A stretch of 64,000 bases of DNA from Raffaelea ambrosiae (GCA_002778195.1 PCDI01000002.1:744001-808000); one strand, 5' to 3'. Positions 10,661 to 23,059 are shown, counted from the stretch's first letter. Notes: generated from the sequence alone by a model not told the origin. Translations and numbers: made by a program.

Positions 10661-11547
10661 CACCCGTCGACAACAATCTCCAACCATATGACCTTGGCAC
10701 TGGACGTCTTGTGCGAGTCTTGGGCACGACCATCATGACCACCGCTGTGGCGACTCCATCAACTGAACGGCGACGACAAACATTCAAAAGGCATTTTGCC
10801 CGGCACGCAAGGACAGTAACACCTTTGTCGACCACACGATCCCAGACGTCGACCATTGAACTCCAGACCGGCAACCGGCACGTCGTCGAGCGAGGCAGCT
10901 ACAACATACAGCAGAGTGCCTTATCGGTCCTTCGAGCAGCTCCTTCAGGCATTGTCATCCTGATGCCACTTCGACATGAACATGGCAGTCTGGCCTGGGT
11001 CAGAACCAAGCCTACCGCGACGAGAGACACTGCCAGGTTGGGGACGCGTTTGGCGGGATTGTGATTGTTTACCATGCAAGCTTGTCTGGATGGTAGAAGA
11101 ATACTAGGACTAGAGTCAGGACTGGATCAAATGTACGAGCGAGTCTATGAACGAGGAGACTATTTATGGTTGTGGTTTCTTTGGCTGTTGATCAAGCTGG
11201 GCTGCCGGTGGGTAGGTGTGACTTGCCTTTGGGCTCACGTTGCTGTAACATTGCATGTAGACAGTCACGGTGGTCTGCGAGGGCGAAAGACACTTTGGGA
11301 ACATGGTTCATTCTCAATCTCTCAAATTTTCAGCGTCCCAATCCAAGTTCGGAATCGCTGGTCTCCGATCATAGCGCTATGGACGAATAGTACATCAAAC
11401 ATACGGGAGATACATGAGAGTCTACACAAAGTATATCTGAAAAGGGACTTGGAGAATAATTACCATAAAAAAGTGGCCGTAGTTGTAGTTGGGAAACAAC
11501 GAGCCGCCCCCATGCCTGAGAATGTGAATTTAATCACTATCCTTGAA
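10311..11547. other. Intergenic region with long homopolymers
   Basis: It contains 18 consecutive A (10333-10350) and 33 consecutive T (10628-10660). The open frame at about 10516-11064 runs through the T tract as polyphenylalanine and has no domain, so it is not called. Confidence 0.6.
10628..10660. repeat. 33-nt poly(T) tract
   Basis: An uninterrupted run of 33 thymines, the longest homopolymer in the window. Its true length should be treated with caution because sequencing of such runs is error-prone. Confidence 0.9.
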
Positions 11548-14113
11548 TTATCCGGTGAACTGCTCCCAATCCAGAAAGTTGGGGTCCGGAAAGCTGTCCA
11601 TATCAAATCCCCAGCCATATGCCCCCAACCCGTCTCCCATGGCATCAATCATGTCGGTGATTTGGTCCATGGATATATCTGAGAAGTCCAGAGACGGCTC
11701 TGGCACGAGACCCATCAACCCGGTCGCAGCAGAGTCTTGCCGCACGTCGGTGCTCGGCTGACAGCTGCCTTCTTCTGCAGCAAGCTCAGATTCCTCGTCG
11801 TGTCCTCTGCTCGCCATGGACGATGAAGCCAGTTGCACGATTCGGCGAATGTGGACCGCAAAGAGGGCAGAGATGCCGTTTCGATGGGGCGTGATATTTC
11901 CAATTCTCTCCAGTACGTTGCCCACTTCGTGGATGAGTGTGATAACTGTGGAAGTCAGGCTGGACGTTCCCTTTTCGGGGGATGACGTAATCTGGATGGC
12001 AAACACGGCCGAGAAGGCCACCATGATGACTGAGTTGTTTGGTATCGCCATGAGCTCAGACTCTCTCTGCACAGCCGTCCGCAGCACGGACAGGGCCGCC
12101 GAGAAAGCGGCCGCTCGGAACTGTTTCCGTATGGCAGGACTGGCGGTGGGCAGGTTGATCAGGTGTGCGTAGGCCGTCAGACGGGTGTGACACGAGAGGA
12201 TGTCAATGTATGTGGGAAGTTTTCGTTCTACTCATGTGAGCTTGGGTGTCTTCCAAGATAAGGGTAGTGGTCAAGTGCTCCTACCTCCATTCTCTGTGAT
12301 TGTGCATGGGCAGTTTTGCAGCCAGTTTTCAAAGAACGTCTCGATTTCTTGACTGCACAGGGTTAGCACGAGACGCCTAGGAGAGACTCGAAGAAGAGAC
12401 TCGTGGGAGGGAAAAAAAAAACGATAGCTGACGTACTGAGGTTTCAGGGCGGCATCGCTGGGGGGCTCCTCGGCCACCTTCCTGAGCAGGTCGGCTTTTA
12501 ATTTCTCAATGGCGGGCAACTGACTGGTATTAGCAATGGGAGCGGAAAACGACGACAAACCACACGCTCAGCTCACCAAGTCTCTCCGTAGAACCATGGC
12601 CGGACCCAGAGAGTCGTCCCACTGTGCAGCAATATCAGACACATGCCAGTTGTCGCAGAAGTCAATCAGTGGAGTGACCGGAACACTCCATCGCCGACCT
12701 CGTGCCAGACAAACACTTGAGAAGCATTAGCAGCATGACTAGGAAGCAAGTGCGGTGCACGCCATGGGTGCACGCCGTGGGTTTGGACGTACCCTCGCTC
12801 CAAGCCCCAGAGAGTGAGCCAGACCCGTTCTCTTCGGCGCAGCAACCGACGACCGAGTTCAGACGTAGCATCCACATCCGAGAAGCCGTCCATGTCCATG
12901 ACTTTTTGCACGTCGATGCACTCGGATTGGTGTGTCTTGCTCCATTCGAGGACGTCCTTGTCGGTGCCGGGATGCAGAATCATCTTGTCCAGAGACAGAT
13001 CCAGGGCAATGGTGGACGCGGCGCTGAGATACATCCAGGTCTCGTCGTCGGCCCAGTGTGTGCCCGGCGTCAGCCAGGGGACGTGGACCATAAAGGCCAG
13101 GACGATTTCCACCGACCGCAGTCGCCGACTGGTGATCACGTCGGCCAATTTCTGGCAGTGGATCCGCAGCCGCTTGGACAGCGTCCCCGCCGTGGGCAGA
13201 AAAAGCGTGGTGACGGCGAGGATGCTGGTGAAGAGGAACAGCGACTGCCGGTGGACAAACCGGGCCGAATGGATGGCTGGGTCGAGGCCCCAGCGCATCT
13301 CCGAGAGGTTTTGGTAGAAACTGGCGGCTGGTTAGAGAAAGGAAGCTGAGCAATTCGAGTGCAGAACTCTTTTTTTTTATTTTTTTTTCTTACAAAGAAA
13401 AGAGCTTCTCGGCCTCGGCCATCTCGACCAGACCGAGCTCGATGGGGTCGAGTTCTGGGTCGACATCCCGGGCCGGCTGGAAGGGGCCAAAGAATGTCTC
13501 ATACGACGGATCCGAGACCAGCGGTTTGGATTGCAGGCGTCGAGACACTGCGGCCGCGTGCCCTGTCGGCGAGGTCCCCCTTGTCTCGTTGGCCAGCTCT
13601 TCTGGGGCCTGTGCAATGAGCAGAAGGGGCGTCTCGGCCCCGTTGATGGCCTCTCGGGAGCCCGTGTGTGGCGGGATGTGTGGCCATGGCCGTCTCTGGG
13701 ACCGGGGGGGCAGGCTCTGCGAGGAGAGGTGTCGCCTGGGCGCCGGTCGGGGCGATGCACAGGCGATCTTGCCCAGGAACTGGCCCAGCAGCTCGCGGTC
13801 TTGCCTGCTGGAGGCGTCCTCGTTGTGCATGGCATTCTCGATCTGGTAGATGGCCTTTTGGAGCCCCGAGAGCTTGCTGAAATCGAGTTAGTTCGGCTTT
13901 CACGGCCGGGCATTTCCCACAATCACACAGGCCTGGCTGGGCGGGCACCAACTTTCGGGAGCCGGGATTCCTCCCCACATGGTACGCGGGACGCACGCAG
14001 CGCACGCCTCGCTGGACGCAGCCCACGCAGTCGGCCGAGTCTCCAGACGTGTTGAGGAGGCATTTCATCTTGCCTCGCCGGCAATTGAAGCATGCGGCCA
14101 GTTTCTCGGCCAT
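11548..14113 (-). CDS. Zn2Cys6 transcription factor with middle homology region
   Basis: Seven exons fit: 14113-13953, 13876-13394, 13320-12793, 12715-12577, 12519-12437, 12376-12285 and 12230-11548. They total 2169 nt, 722 aa, and every junction is in phase. The N-terminus carries C8-x2-C11-x6-C18-x10-C29-x2-C32-x6-C39. The central part (FYQNLSEMRWGLDPAIHS, then GLERGVCLARGRRWSVP) is the conserved region of a class of fungal Zn2Cys6 activators. The C-terminus is acidic with many Asp and Gly, typical of an activation tail. The first intron uses a weak GTTGGT donor and the last uses a TGAG acceptor, so those junctions are the least certain. It may control the adjacent transporter and nitrilase genes; that is inferred from position only. 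Confidence 0.85.
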
Positions 14114-14394
14114 TGTGTCGTTGCAGTGTCCAAGTCTTGCACAGGCTAGCGCGCTCACGGATGGGGGACGCCGAATAAATAGAACACACCCCTAGTGGGT
14201 TTCGGCAGTCCAGCCACTTGACTTGTGGCGCCATCAGCCATTCCTTATCTCTGTTCGCCCTCTCAGTTAGGCAGCGCCAAGCAACCGGGTTGCCGTCCAC
14301 TCAATTGTGCTCGATGCAAAACAGACACTCCTATTCGTATGCTCCTCTATGTCTACGTGATATCTGACAAACTGCGGAAAGATGCTTGCTTGCT

Positions 14395-15645
14395 CTAGAC
14401 CGATTCCTGTCCGCTTTCTAGGGTATCCGACTTTTCCTTTCGCTTCAACCACGTCCTGAACACGTATACAATGAAATGCGCCACAAATATCTGCTCCGTG
14501 GTGTACAGCAACACGGGCAGGGACATTTTGCCCACCAGATCCAGGTCGACCGCTTTCCACATGGCATGCAGCAGGGGAATGCCAAGGGCGGTGGTCTTGG
14601 CCGGGCCGCAGAAGCACACGGCAACCGTGATGTCGGGCGACATGGACCGGAGGACCGGCGTGCTTTTGATGGGACGGCTGAGACCAAAACAGACGACGGT
14701 CATGAAGAGGTACAGGAACACGTTGAACAAGACCACAAAGGCAATGCACTGCGGCGAGATGGCTTCGAAGGCGTTGGTGGCAAAGCACGTCGAGAACGAG
14801 GACCTGCGCCGGTTAGAGAGGATCTTGGCCAATCCACGACCTGTGTACCTTGCATTCCGTGCTTACCAAACCAGCAGCAGAAGACACGCCGTGGACACCT
14901 TGGCCAGACGGAACGTCTGCAGCGCCCAGACGCTCTGCTTGTTCCAGACCAGGCGGATGAACTGCCCCACGGCCAGCGGCGCGAGGACGCTGATGCCGAG
15001 CTGCTTGAAGACGCTTTTGTACATGGCGCCGAGGTCGCTGCTGTTGCCGTCGCGCAGCGGTGCAAACGCCGCCGTCCGCGGCAGCAGGGCCATGGTCCAG
15101 CCCGCCGAGACGAACGGGCCGAGGACGTTGGCGATGACCACCTCCACCAGGGCGGCCGCATCGTCGCCGTGGGCCGCCCGGGTCATGACGACGTTGGACG
15201 AGATGGTGGTCGGCAGACAGGCGGTGAAGACGTAGCCCGCAAGCACGAAGCGGTCGATCTGGCGGGCGCGGTCGGTGGCCAGGACGAGGTGGACGACGGC
15301 CAGAATGAAGGCCGGGAAGAAGAGGTAGGAGATGCCCTGGACCAGCAGATGCAGCCGCCCGTTGCGCATGTGGATGACCAGCTTCTCGCCCGAGATGCTC
15401 AGGCCCGACACGAAGAAGATGATGCCCACGGCGGCATAGAGGATGGAGTACTCGGACCGGATGATGCCGCCATGCTTGGCCACGTTGGGGAAGAAGTAGC
15501 CGAGCACGCAGACGACGCCGATGCCGATGATGAGCCACTGGCTGAGAACGAGGTGGACGGCCCGGGACGCATAGGTCCGCCAGTCCTTGGGACCGGGGTG
15601 GGGGTCGGGCGCTGGCTCTGGCGCGGATCCGGTGACGACGGCCAT
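14395..15645 (-). CDS. SBF-like transporter, Rch1 / SLC10A7 family
   Basis: Exons are 15645-14867 and 14803-14395, 395 aa. The splice joins LLLLVW to SSFSTCF in frame. About ten hydrophobic segments are visible, starting at LVLSQWLIIGIGVVCVLGYF. The block TACLPTTISSNVVMT and the late FCGPAKTTALGIP are typical of the bile-acid:sodium-symporter-like family that includes yeast Rch1 and human SLC10A7. Those proteins affect cellular calcium entry at the plasma membrane or secretory pathway. The substrate of this protein is not known from sequence. It ends about 280 bp from the regulator gene start, on the same strand. Confidence 0.85.
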
Positions 15646-16363
15646 GGCTCCCTGCTGAACGAACGAGAACCCGAAGAAAGCATGACCTCATGCAAACAGC
15701 TAAGATGATAAGCTGCAGTGAACCATATATGATAACGAAAAAAAAAAAAGACCGACTCAAGAAAGAACAAAAAGTCTCGGTTGAGTCGGGTATCGTGAAA
15801 AAGACGCTGTGCTGCACCGGGCGTAGAAATACTGCCTCGGTGTGGATGCCGGGGATATTTTTATGGCCGGCCTGTGTTAGTGCGATGGGGCCCCGTGGAC
15901 ACCAGGCCACTTGGCAGACGGAGGCGCTCGCCACTCCCCGGCTGACTGACACCCTGCCTTATCGTCGCTCGTGGAGGGTATGCACAAGACCCATTGCCTT
16001 TTGGAAAAGAGAGACCTTGGTCTACTCCACCACATTGCATAAGCTCAGCATCTTGTTGCATGTGGCCGTTGTCGTATGCTGGAAAGAGTGGATACGGCTG
16101 CTATCCAGCCTTGTTTGAAAACTGTCAAGAACCGTGGACGATGGCTCGGTGATGGAGTTGTCTACGTAGGAGCAGAGAACCACATTGCTTCCCCTTGCTA
16201 TCATTTCCCCGTCTAACGTACAGATCATGGCCACGGATGAAGTCACTGGATGGATGAAGTCACTGGATGGATGCAAAAGCTTGTTTTTTTGGGTCTGACT
16301 ACAAATGCTTTCTTCTTCAAGGACGACACGACACAAATCCAAAGCCCCCCCCCCCATTGCTCT
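15646..16363. other. Intergenic region
   Basis: This is the promoter side of the Rch1-like gene and the 3' side of the nitrilase. It contains an ATATATG stretch about 85 bp upstream of the transporter start, and a 14-bp direct repeat (GATGAAGTCACTGG) at 16236 and 16252. No gene is supported. Confidence 0.55.
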
Positions 16364-17464
16364 TCAAGTACTGCCCGCCTCGTCAGAGAACAAATTCGTA
16401 AAGGTAATGGGCGTCTGGCGCGACCGGTCGACCTTGAGCTGGAACACGTCGAAGCGCTGGTAGCCGCCCACGACGTCCTGGAACTGCTTGCCCTCGACTG
16501 TGGCGCCGACGTCCAGGTCGGCGTACAGGATGCCCTCTTCGTGCTGCAGGTACTCTGTGGGGATCTTGGCGCCCGTGGCGGCGTCGACGGTCCACCCCAC
16601 CAGGGCGCCGCCGGACGGCGTGAGGAAGCGCGTCTCGGCCTGCATCGAGCCCTCCATCGTGGTGCGGACGACGTCGCGCACCGGCGCCGGCGCCACGGCC
16701 AGCAGCGTCTGCAGCGTGCGGTCGTCGCAGAACGAGCTGTTGATGATGCCGTAGCACTTGCCCTCGAAGCAGTGCGCGCCCGCGCGCAGCCGGTTGGCGG
16801 CGACGTTGTCGTACATGGCGCGCGGCGCCGCCGGGTCGCGGATGCTGTGCATGGGCGCCTTGGCCGGCCACGTCGAGATGTGGATCTGCTCGCCCTGCGC
16901 CATCATGCTGTAGCGGGCCAGCGGGTTGGTGTTTTCGCCGCACAGCAGCAGGCCGACCTTGGCCGCCGCCTTGGCCGCCGCCTTGGCCGCCGCCGCGACC
17001 GGGATGTCCACCACCTGCAGGCCGTGGCCGTCGCCCGGCGACCAGACCAGCTTCTCGTAGAACGTGGGCACGAGCTTGCGGTGGTGCACGAGCACGTCGC
17101 CGGCCGCGCTGATGATCAGGTTGGCGTTGTAGAGGTTGGCGCTGCTGTGGCGCGTCTTCTCCGAGAAGCCGAGGCTGACGTAGACGCCGTGCTCGCGCGC
17201 CTCGTTGCGGATGGCCGCGATTTCCTCGCCGTCGGCGTAGACCGAGTTCTCCGTGATGAGCCGGAAGAAGTCGTGCGCCTCGCCGGGGCTGACCATGCAG
17301 CTCCAGAAGGAGTAGCCGGGCAGGTACACCTCGGGGAAGACGACCAGGTGGGCGCCGTTGCGCGCCGCCTCGCGGATGAGCCGCAGGCACTTTTGCGTCG
17401 TGGCCGAGGCGTCCATGAACACCGGGGCCTGGTGGCACACGGCCGCGCGGAGCGTCGGGCCCAT
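16364..17464 (-). CDS. Nitrilase (carbon-nitrogen hydrolase)
   Basis: A single exon of 366 aa converts nitriles to carboxylic acid plus ammonia. The catalytic triad is complete: Glu45 in VVFPEVYLPG, Lys130 in HHRKLVPTFYEK, and Cys175 in LLLCGENTNPLARY. The CGENTN box is the form found in true nitrilases rather than amidases. Just before the catalytic Cys, residues about 157-170 form an AAAK-type repeat coded by three 12-bp DNA repeats, which is unusual in this family. I chose the start at 17464 because the protein then begins, as usual, close to the first beta strand; an open extension upstream is low-complexity. It is divergent from a permease gene across a 629-bp gap. Confidence 0.92.
   Translation of the reverse strand: MGPTLRAAVCHQAPVFMDASATTQKCLRLIREAARNGAHLVVFPEVYLPGYSFWSCMVSPGEAHDFFRLITENSVYADGEEIAAIRNEAREHGVYVSLGFSEKTRHSSANLYNANLIISAAGDVLVHHRKLVPTFYEKLVWSPGDGHGLQVVDIPVAAAAKAAAKAAAKVGLLLCGENTNPLARYSMMAQGEQIHISTWPAKAPMHSIRDPAAPRAMYDNVAANRLRAGAHCFEGKCYGIINSSFCDDRTLQTLLAVAPAPVRDVVRTTMEGSMQAETRFLTPSGGALVGWTVDAATGAKIPTEYLQHEEGILYADLDVGATVEGKQFQDVVGGYQRFDVFQLKVDRSRQTPITFTNLFSDEAGST
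16959..16994. repeat. 12-bp triplicate coding for AAAK repeats in the nitrilase
   Basis: TTGGCCGCCGCC (plus strand) occurs three times in tandem. On the minus strand it codes the Ala/Lys repeat directly before the strand that carries the catalytic cysteine. Confidence 0.9.
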
Positions 17465-18093
17465 GGTTTGTGGATGGGATGGGATTGGTGTTGGGGGGGT
17501 CCGGACCGTGCGAACGGGTTCGTGGGTGTAGCGAATGCAGCGCAACAACACGAACACGGGGAAAAGGCAAGGGGAAGACGGGACGCTGTAGATGTAGGTG
17601 CAAGAGCTGTCCCCCTCCTCCACGACAACACGACATCCAGTACGGTTTTGTCGTGGCGACGCGCCACTCCGATTGGCAGCCCCCCCTCCATTTCTCGGGC
17701 TTTGAACTGGTTCGCGTGGGATCTAAACCCGGCAGTAAATCTACGGCCTCGGCGTGTACGCCGGGATTTGAAAAACGCCCGATCCCTGCGCACCGTACGA
17801 CTTGGCCAGGAACATCAACCTTTTCCACTGATAAGAGGTGTCCATTTGGGGATCTTGCAAATGGGGCCAAGGCTTGTCGGGAGAGCAGCTGGAGGATCTT
17901 ATCTGGTGTGGCAACGGGGCCAGCTTGTCGAGACGATGTTGAGATAACGGGATCGCAGATGTAGAGCATATAAATGATGCCGGGCTGGCGCGAGGTGGAA
18001 CTACACGGGAGAATGGGTCGCCGTCGAAGAGGACGGAAAAAGGTCAATCTAGAGAAGAATTCCAAAGTCCAAGAAGCACCACAATCCGTGACA
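17465..18093. promoter_or_regulatory. Shared divergent promoter, nitrilase / ACS permease
   Basis: The 629 bp between two start codons of opposite strands must hold both promoters. A TATAAA at 17969-17974 lies 120 bp upstream of the permease ATG, a plausible core promoter. No convincing TATA box is seen for the nitrilase. The arrangement is consistent with co-regulation. Confidence 0.6.
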
Positions 18094-20001
18094 ATGCCAT
18101 CGTCCAAGGACTCCCTCGAGCAGAAGGGCGCCGACAGCCTCGTGCCGGCCAACCACCAGGAACTGGATGTGGAAAGCGGCAGCTCCGATCCCGAGTTTTC
18201 GCAGATCGACCCCAAGGCCGTCCTGCGCAAAATCGACCTGCGCATTATGCCCATCATCACGCTGCTCTACCTCGCCAACTACATCGACCGAGGAAACATT
18301 GGCAACGCCAAGATCGAGGGCCTCACGGCCGACCTGCACTTGACGTCGCAGCAGTTCAACATCTGCTGTGAGCCGCAATGCCCTTTCCGTTGATCTAGCG
18401 GCCACCGCTAACCTGCTCTGAAGTGACTGTGTTTTTTGCATCCTACGCCGTTGTCGAGATCCCATGCAACATGCTGCTCAAGAAACTGAAGCCTTCCATT
18501 TGGCTGCCCTCCATCATGGTGGCCTGGGGAATTGTCATGGTAGGACTATCCAGGCGTCTGCAACGTTGGCAAAACAGCTTGTTAACATGCACCAGACACT
18601 CATGGGTCTCGTGCAAAACTTCAAGGGTCTTCTTATTGCGCGCTTGTTCCTGGGAATTGCCGGTAAGACACACAGGGACATACGCCCCCCCCCCTGGTCC
18701 ATCTTCATCAACTAACAGTTTTTCACAGAGGCGGGCCTCTATCCGGGTGTTGTCTATTACATTTCTACCTGGTACCCAAGAGAAGAGTCGCAGTACCGAC
18801 AGGCGCTCTTTTACTGCGCCGCAATCATCTCTGGGTCGTTCTCGGGCCTCCTGGCCTTTGCCATCAGCGTACGTGTGCCACTCCATGGGCTTCACTGGCC
18901 GACGATCCAAGCTAACACCAACAACAGAAAATGGACGGCGTTGGCGGACTCGCTGGTTGGCGATATATTTTCATTTTGGAGGGCCTTGCAACCGTCGTCA
19001 TTGCTGCGATCTCCTACTTTGCCATCCCGAACTCGTACGAGACGGCCCAGTTCTTGACGCCCGCCGAGAAGGAGTGGCTTTCCATGAAGATGGGATCTGT
19101 CCAGAAGACCCAGGAAACGTTCAAGACGGTCTATCTGATGCAGGCCCTCACGGATTGGCAGGTCCTGACGGCCATGTTTATGAATATGGGGCTGTTGATA
19201 CCCATCTATAGTACGTTCATCCGGGGCGCTGTGCGCATGTCGCCGTGTCCACTAACACGGATCTTTTTTTCTAGGCGTCAACCTGTTCCTCCCCACAATC
19301 ATCAACGAGCTCGGATACAAGGCGGCCGAGGCCCAGCTTTTGACGGTATGTGTCTTTGTGTTCCGCTGATACTTGAACACAACTCATCTAGCTGACTGCG
19401 TAGATCCCGATCTATTTCCTGGCCACATTGACTTCGATGATTATTGCCTACGTCTCGGACAAGTATCGCCAGCGGTCCCCGTTCATAATGGCGTTTATCC
19501 TTGTGGCTATGGCGGGATACGTTATCACCATTGTCGCGGGCGTGAAGAACGTCCCGGGTCTGGTGTATGCCGGCGTGTTCATTGCTGTCTGTGGTGCGTG
19601 TCTTTGGATCCCACGGTGCAGCATCTCCACCGGACAAGTCTGCTGACCTATTCGCAGGACTCTTTACGGCATTCCCGGGGAACATCACGTGGATTTCCAA
19701 CAACGTGGCCGGAAGCTACAAGCGGTCTGTGGCGATTGCGATCCATGTCGGCTGGGGCAACCTTGCGGGCATTGTGTCCTCGAATATCTACCGCTCCCAG
19801 GACTCGCCCAGATTCATACTGGGACACGTTGTCGCCATTGGCGGCCTGCTGCTGGCTCTGACAGCTGTGACGACACTGCGGATCGGTTACCAGCGCTGCA
19901 ACCACCAACGTGACAACGATGCTGGCTCGCAGCCACAGCTGTCCCAGGAGGAGGAAGCCGAGCTTGGGGATAAGTCGCCAAACTTTAGGTACATGCTGTA
20001 A
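18094..20001 (+). CDS. MFS permease, anion:cation symporter (allantoate/nicotinate type)
   Basis: Eight exons (18094-18367, 18424-18539, 18596-18662, 18729-18868, 18928-19210, 19275-19345, 19404-19593, 19658-20001) give 494 aa with all phases consistent. The N-terminus has DLRIMPIITLLYLANYIDRGNIGNAKIEG, the hallmark of the ACS (Dal5/Tna1-like) family. That is followed by about twelve membrane segments and a hydrophilic, acidic C-tail. Family members import small organic anions such as allantoate, nicotinate, pantothenate or biotin precursors at the plasma membrane. Sharing a promoter region with a nitrilase suggests that it moves a carboxylate or a related nitrile. That is inference. Confidence 0.9.
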
Positions 20002-20176
20002 CGTTGGCAAAGAACTTGCTCCCCGGCTACAATAAAATACACGAGTAGATAGAAAATTGCATGTTGCTAGTCTGGCCCAACATTGTTCATATACTGCTCT
20101 TCCAGTCCACGCCACATCGGGTGGAGAAATTCCCACCCATAAGAGTGCCACTCATATGTCTGGAGACAGGCTGTCT

Positions 20177-22147
20177 CTACTTTGAGACACTGACGTTCTC
20201 GTGGTGCTGTGCAAGTAGTTCGCCTTGAATTTTCAGTTCCTCTTGGTGTTTCAAGTCGATATTTGTCAAATGCACCGCAACTGGATCGCCAAAGACCTCG
20301 TTGATCTCCTCCAATGAAAGGCCCTTTGTCTGGAGATGTCAATGGATTTGGCCTTGTAGAAAAGCAGCACATGGGTCGACTTACCTCCGGGAAGAACCTC
20401 CACACAATAAACACGTTGACCGTGCAGAGGGAAAAGAACACCATGTAGAATTTCCAGCCGATGGTAGAAAACGCTGCGCTGTTAGTATGCGCGGCACAGG
20501 GAAACCCACACCGAGACAGAATGAAGAACACCGACATACCAACGGGTGCCACACCCACATAAAGGGCGCCGCCAAAAAATTGCCCAAAGAGCGATAGGGC
20601 CACGCCCAGGCCACGGGCCTCCATGGGAAAGACCTCGGAGCAGATGACGTACTGCTGGTTGTCGAGACACACACCATAAAAGGCGACAAACAGAAAAATA
20701 AAAAAGATGCCAAAGCCCAGGCCGACGCGATTCGGAGGACCACCGGACTCGACGTAGTACTTGGTGAGGGCTCCTTCCGCTGCGTGGGAAACGGCGCAGC
20801 CGGCAATGCCAGCCATGTAGAAGCCCTTGCGGCCGAAACGGTCGAGCACGAAAAAGGCCGACATGATGTTCCCCCACAGTCCGACCACGTTCCAGATGGC
20901 AAACAGGAGGATCGGGATGGAGCCGGTGATGCCGAGGCCGCCGTACAGCGAAACCTGGTAGTTGTTGATCACCAGATTGCCCGAGGAGACGTTGATGCAC
21001 TGGGCGCCCATGCCAATGGCCAGCCGCTTCAGGAAACTACGCTGGCGCAGAAAATCGAGCCAGTGCCGGATGTGCTGCTCTTCGCGGCGTTTCTCCTCCA
21101 GCAGAAACTGCTCCCGCATCTGGTAGAGCTCCATCTTGGCGAGGCGGTCGTGGGGGTCGCCCGGGCTGGCGTGGAGACGCCGCAGCACCGACCACGCCTC
21201 GTCTCGTCGTCCTTTGCTGAGAACTGGGAGCGGCCCGTGTCAGTACAAGACGACCCGCGAGAACATTGCCATGGACAACACAACCATTCGGCAGCAGGCA
21301 GGACAGGACAGGACAGGACGTACGCCATCGCGGGCTCTCCGGGAGCCAGAGACTGCCCACGGACAGAATGAGCACGGGGATCAGCTGGATGGCAAAGGGA
21401 AGACGCCACTGCGCGGACGAGTTGGCGTCGTAGTAGCACCCGAAGCCGACGAAGCCTGTCAAGGTATAGCCCACGCAGACCCCGATGCCATGGAAGCCCA
21501 CATGCCGTCCGCGATGGGTTGGCGTGGCCATCTCCGACTGATACAAAGGCACTGTTTGTTGGCACGGTCAGACGAGGGACAGGCGGAAGGCCATCGTGTC
21601 TCCTCCTTGGGGCGTCCGTTGGGTACTCACCGCCGGCGACCATCATGCCAATGCCCCAGCCCATGATGAAGCGACTGGCCTGGAACATGCCCATATTGGC
21701 GGCGCCTGCCATCAACGCACCACCGACAAGACACACAGCACAGGCGATTTGAAGGTTCCGCAGGCGGCCGAGCGAGTACGTGGCCCAGGCTGTCGAAAGG
21801 GCGCCCAGAGCGCCACCGGCCGAGTAGAGACCGTTCATCAGCCCTGCGAGCCGACGTCAGTACGACTGTACACGGCGTTGAAAAACAATGGCCATGCCTA
21901 CCAATGACCATGTTTGTGTGGTCCAGGCCAGGGCCCGACATGGCCAGATGGAAATCTCTGTAGAACATGGGCTGTCCAATGGTCTGCCCAATAATGGCAT
22001 TGGCGTAGCCATACTTTCGGAGCAGAACAAGGCCAAGGTGAGCAGGCATTTTTTTTTATCAAAGACAGGAAGAGAGGTGCATACGGTAACGGAGCCAACG
22101 GCAGCAAAGATGGACACGCTGGTCGCGTATCGATTTCTATCCGACAT
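20177..22147 (-). CDS. MFS sugar permease (hexose/disaccharide type)
   Basis: Seven exons (22147-22085, 22013-21902, 21843-21631, 21551-21324, 21223-20540, 20473-20385, 20329-20177) give 513 aa. The sugar-porter signatures are present in order: SLWLPESPRW after TM6, LDRFGRKGF after TM8, and FFPETKGLSLEEI after TM12. The central cytoplasmic loop (RLHASPGDPHDRLAKME) is of the type seen in fungal lactose/hexose permeases. Proton-coupled sugar uptake at the plasma membrane is expected; the particular sugar cannot be told. It is convergent with the ACS permease, with only about 175 bp between the two stop codons. A TATATAA at 22296-22302 (minus) lies about 150 bp upstream. Confidence 0.9.
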
Positions 22148-22549
22148 GGTTTCCGGCTTGGTTGTCCTGTTGTCGAGATGAGCAGGTTAACGTTGTTTTG
22201 AGGGTAGAACAGAAAATCTTGTATGGAGAGCAAGACATCAGAGTGGTAGGAGACAAGATTAGGCGTGAACGCAAATGTGTAGGCTGAGAAATCAGTTATA
22301 TACACATTTCTACACGAGAGGGGGTGTCTATGTGATATCAGAGTACGAAGCATCCACGGGATGCATAACTATACGGCCGGCATTAAGGTTGTGAGAAAAC
22401 TAAGCTTCACAGGGCTTCTCACAATCACATCGTCTGTGCCAACACCCACAACCTGAGAGGCACCACCGAGTATGCCTGTATAATTTGGAATTCTAGTCGA
22501 TGCCCATATGCATAGTAGCATTCGTGCACATCCAGGTGTGGGGAGAAAA

Positions 22550-22620
22550 CCCTGGGGAAACAAACCTGGAGAAACAAGCCTGGGGAAATCCAACTTGGAG
22601 AAACAAACTTGGGGGAAGAA
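22550..22620. repeat. Degenerate 14-15-bp tandem repeat
   Basis: About five units of the type CCTGGGGAAACAAA follow each other with one to three changes each. Confidence 0.85.
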
Positions 22621-23059
22621 ACCTTTCCTACCAGTCGTGCCCTCATATGTGTACCTTCAAGATATAACTGTCTAGATGTCCCCATCTATGTCTTCCACCA
22701 GAGTCCAGAACACGCCTTGTAAAAATCCCATCCAAGTTGAAGGCCACCCCTTTTGCGTTGCCCCAAACGTGCCAGTCTCTTTTCTTTCGTAATGCTTCCT
22801 CCGAGCTTGCCGCACACAATGTCCCGGCCGTGGTAGCCAGCGAAAACACAGCCGTACGGCCCCTTGGTATCGAAAGTCACCAACCGGGCTTTCTTGCAAT
22901 GCACTGCACAGCATTTGCTCATTTGCTCATAATGCATCAATTTCCTGGACAGAGAGTGTGCAAAATAGAGTTGGCCGAGGCTGGGTGTGTATTGTCTGGA
23001 AGCTGGTGAGGTCTACAATAGTAAAGTTGGAATTTTTTCAAGCTTCTTTTACTGTTCGG

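Noticed and set aside
10516..11064. Plus-strand frame with a polyphenylalanine stretch
   Set aside because: The Phe run is the 33-nt T homopolymer. There is no domain and no splice or start context.
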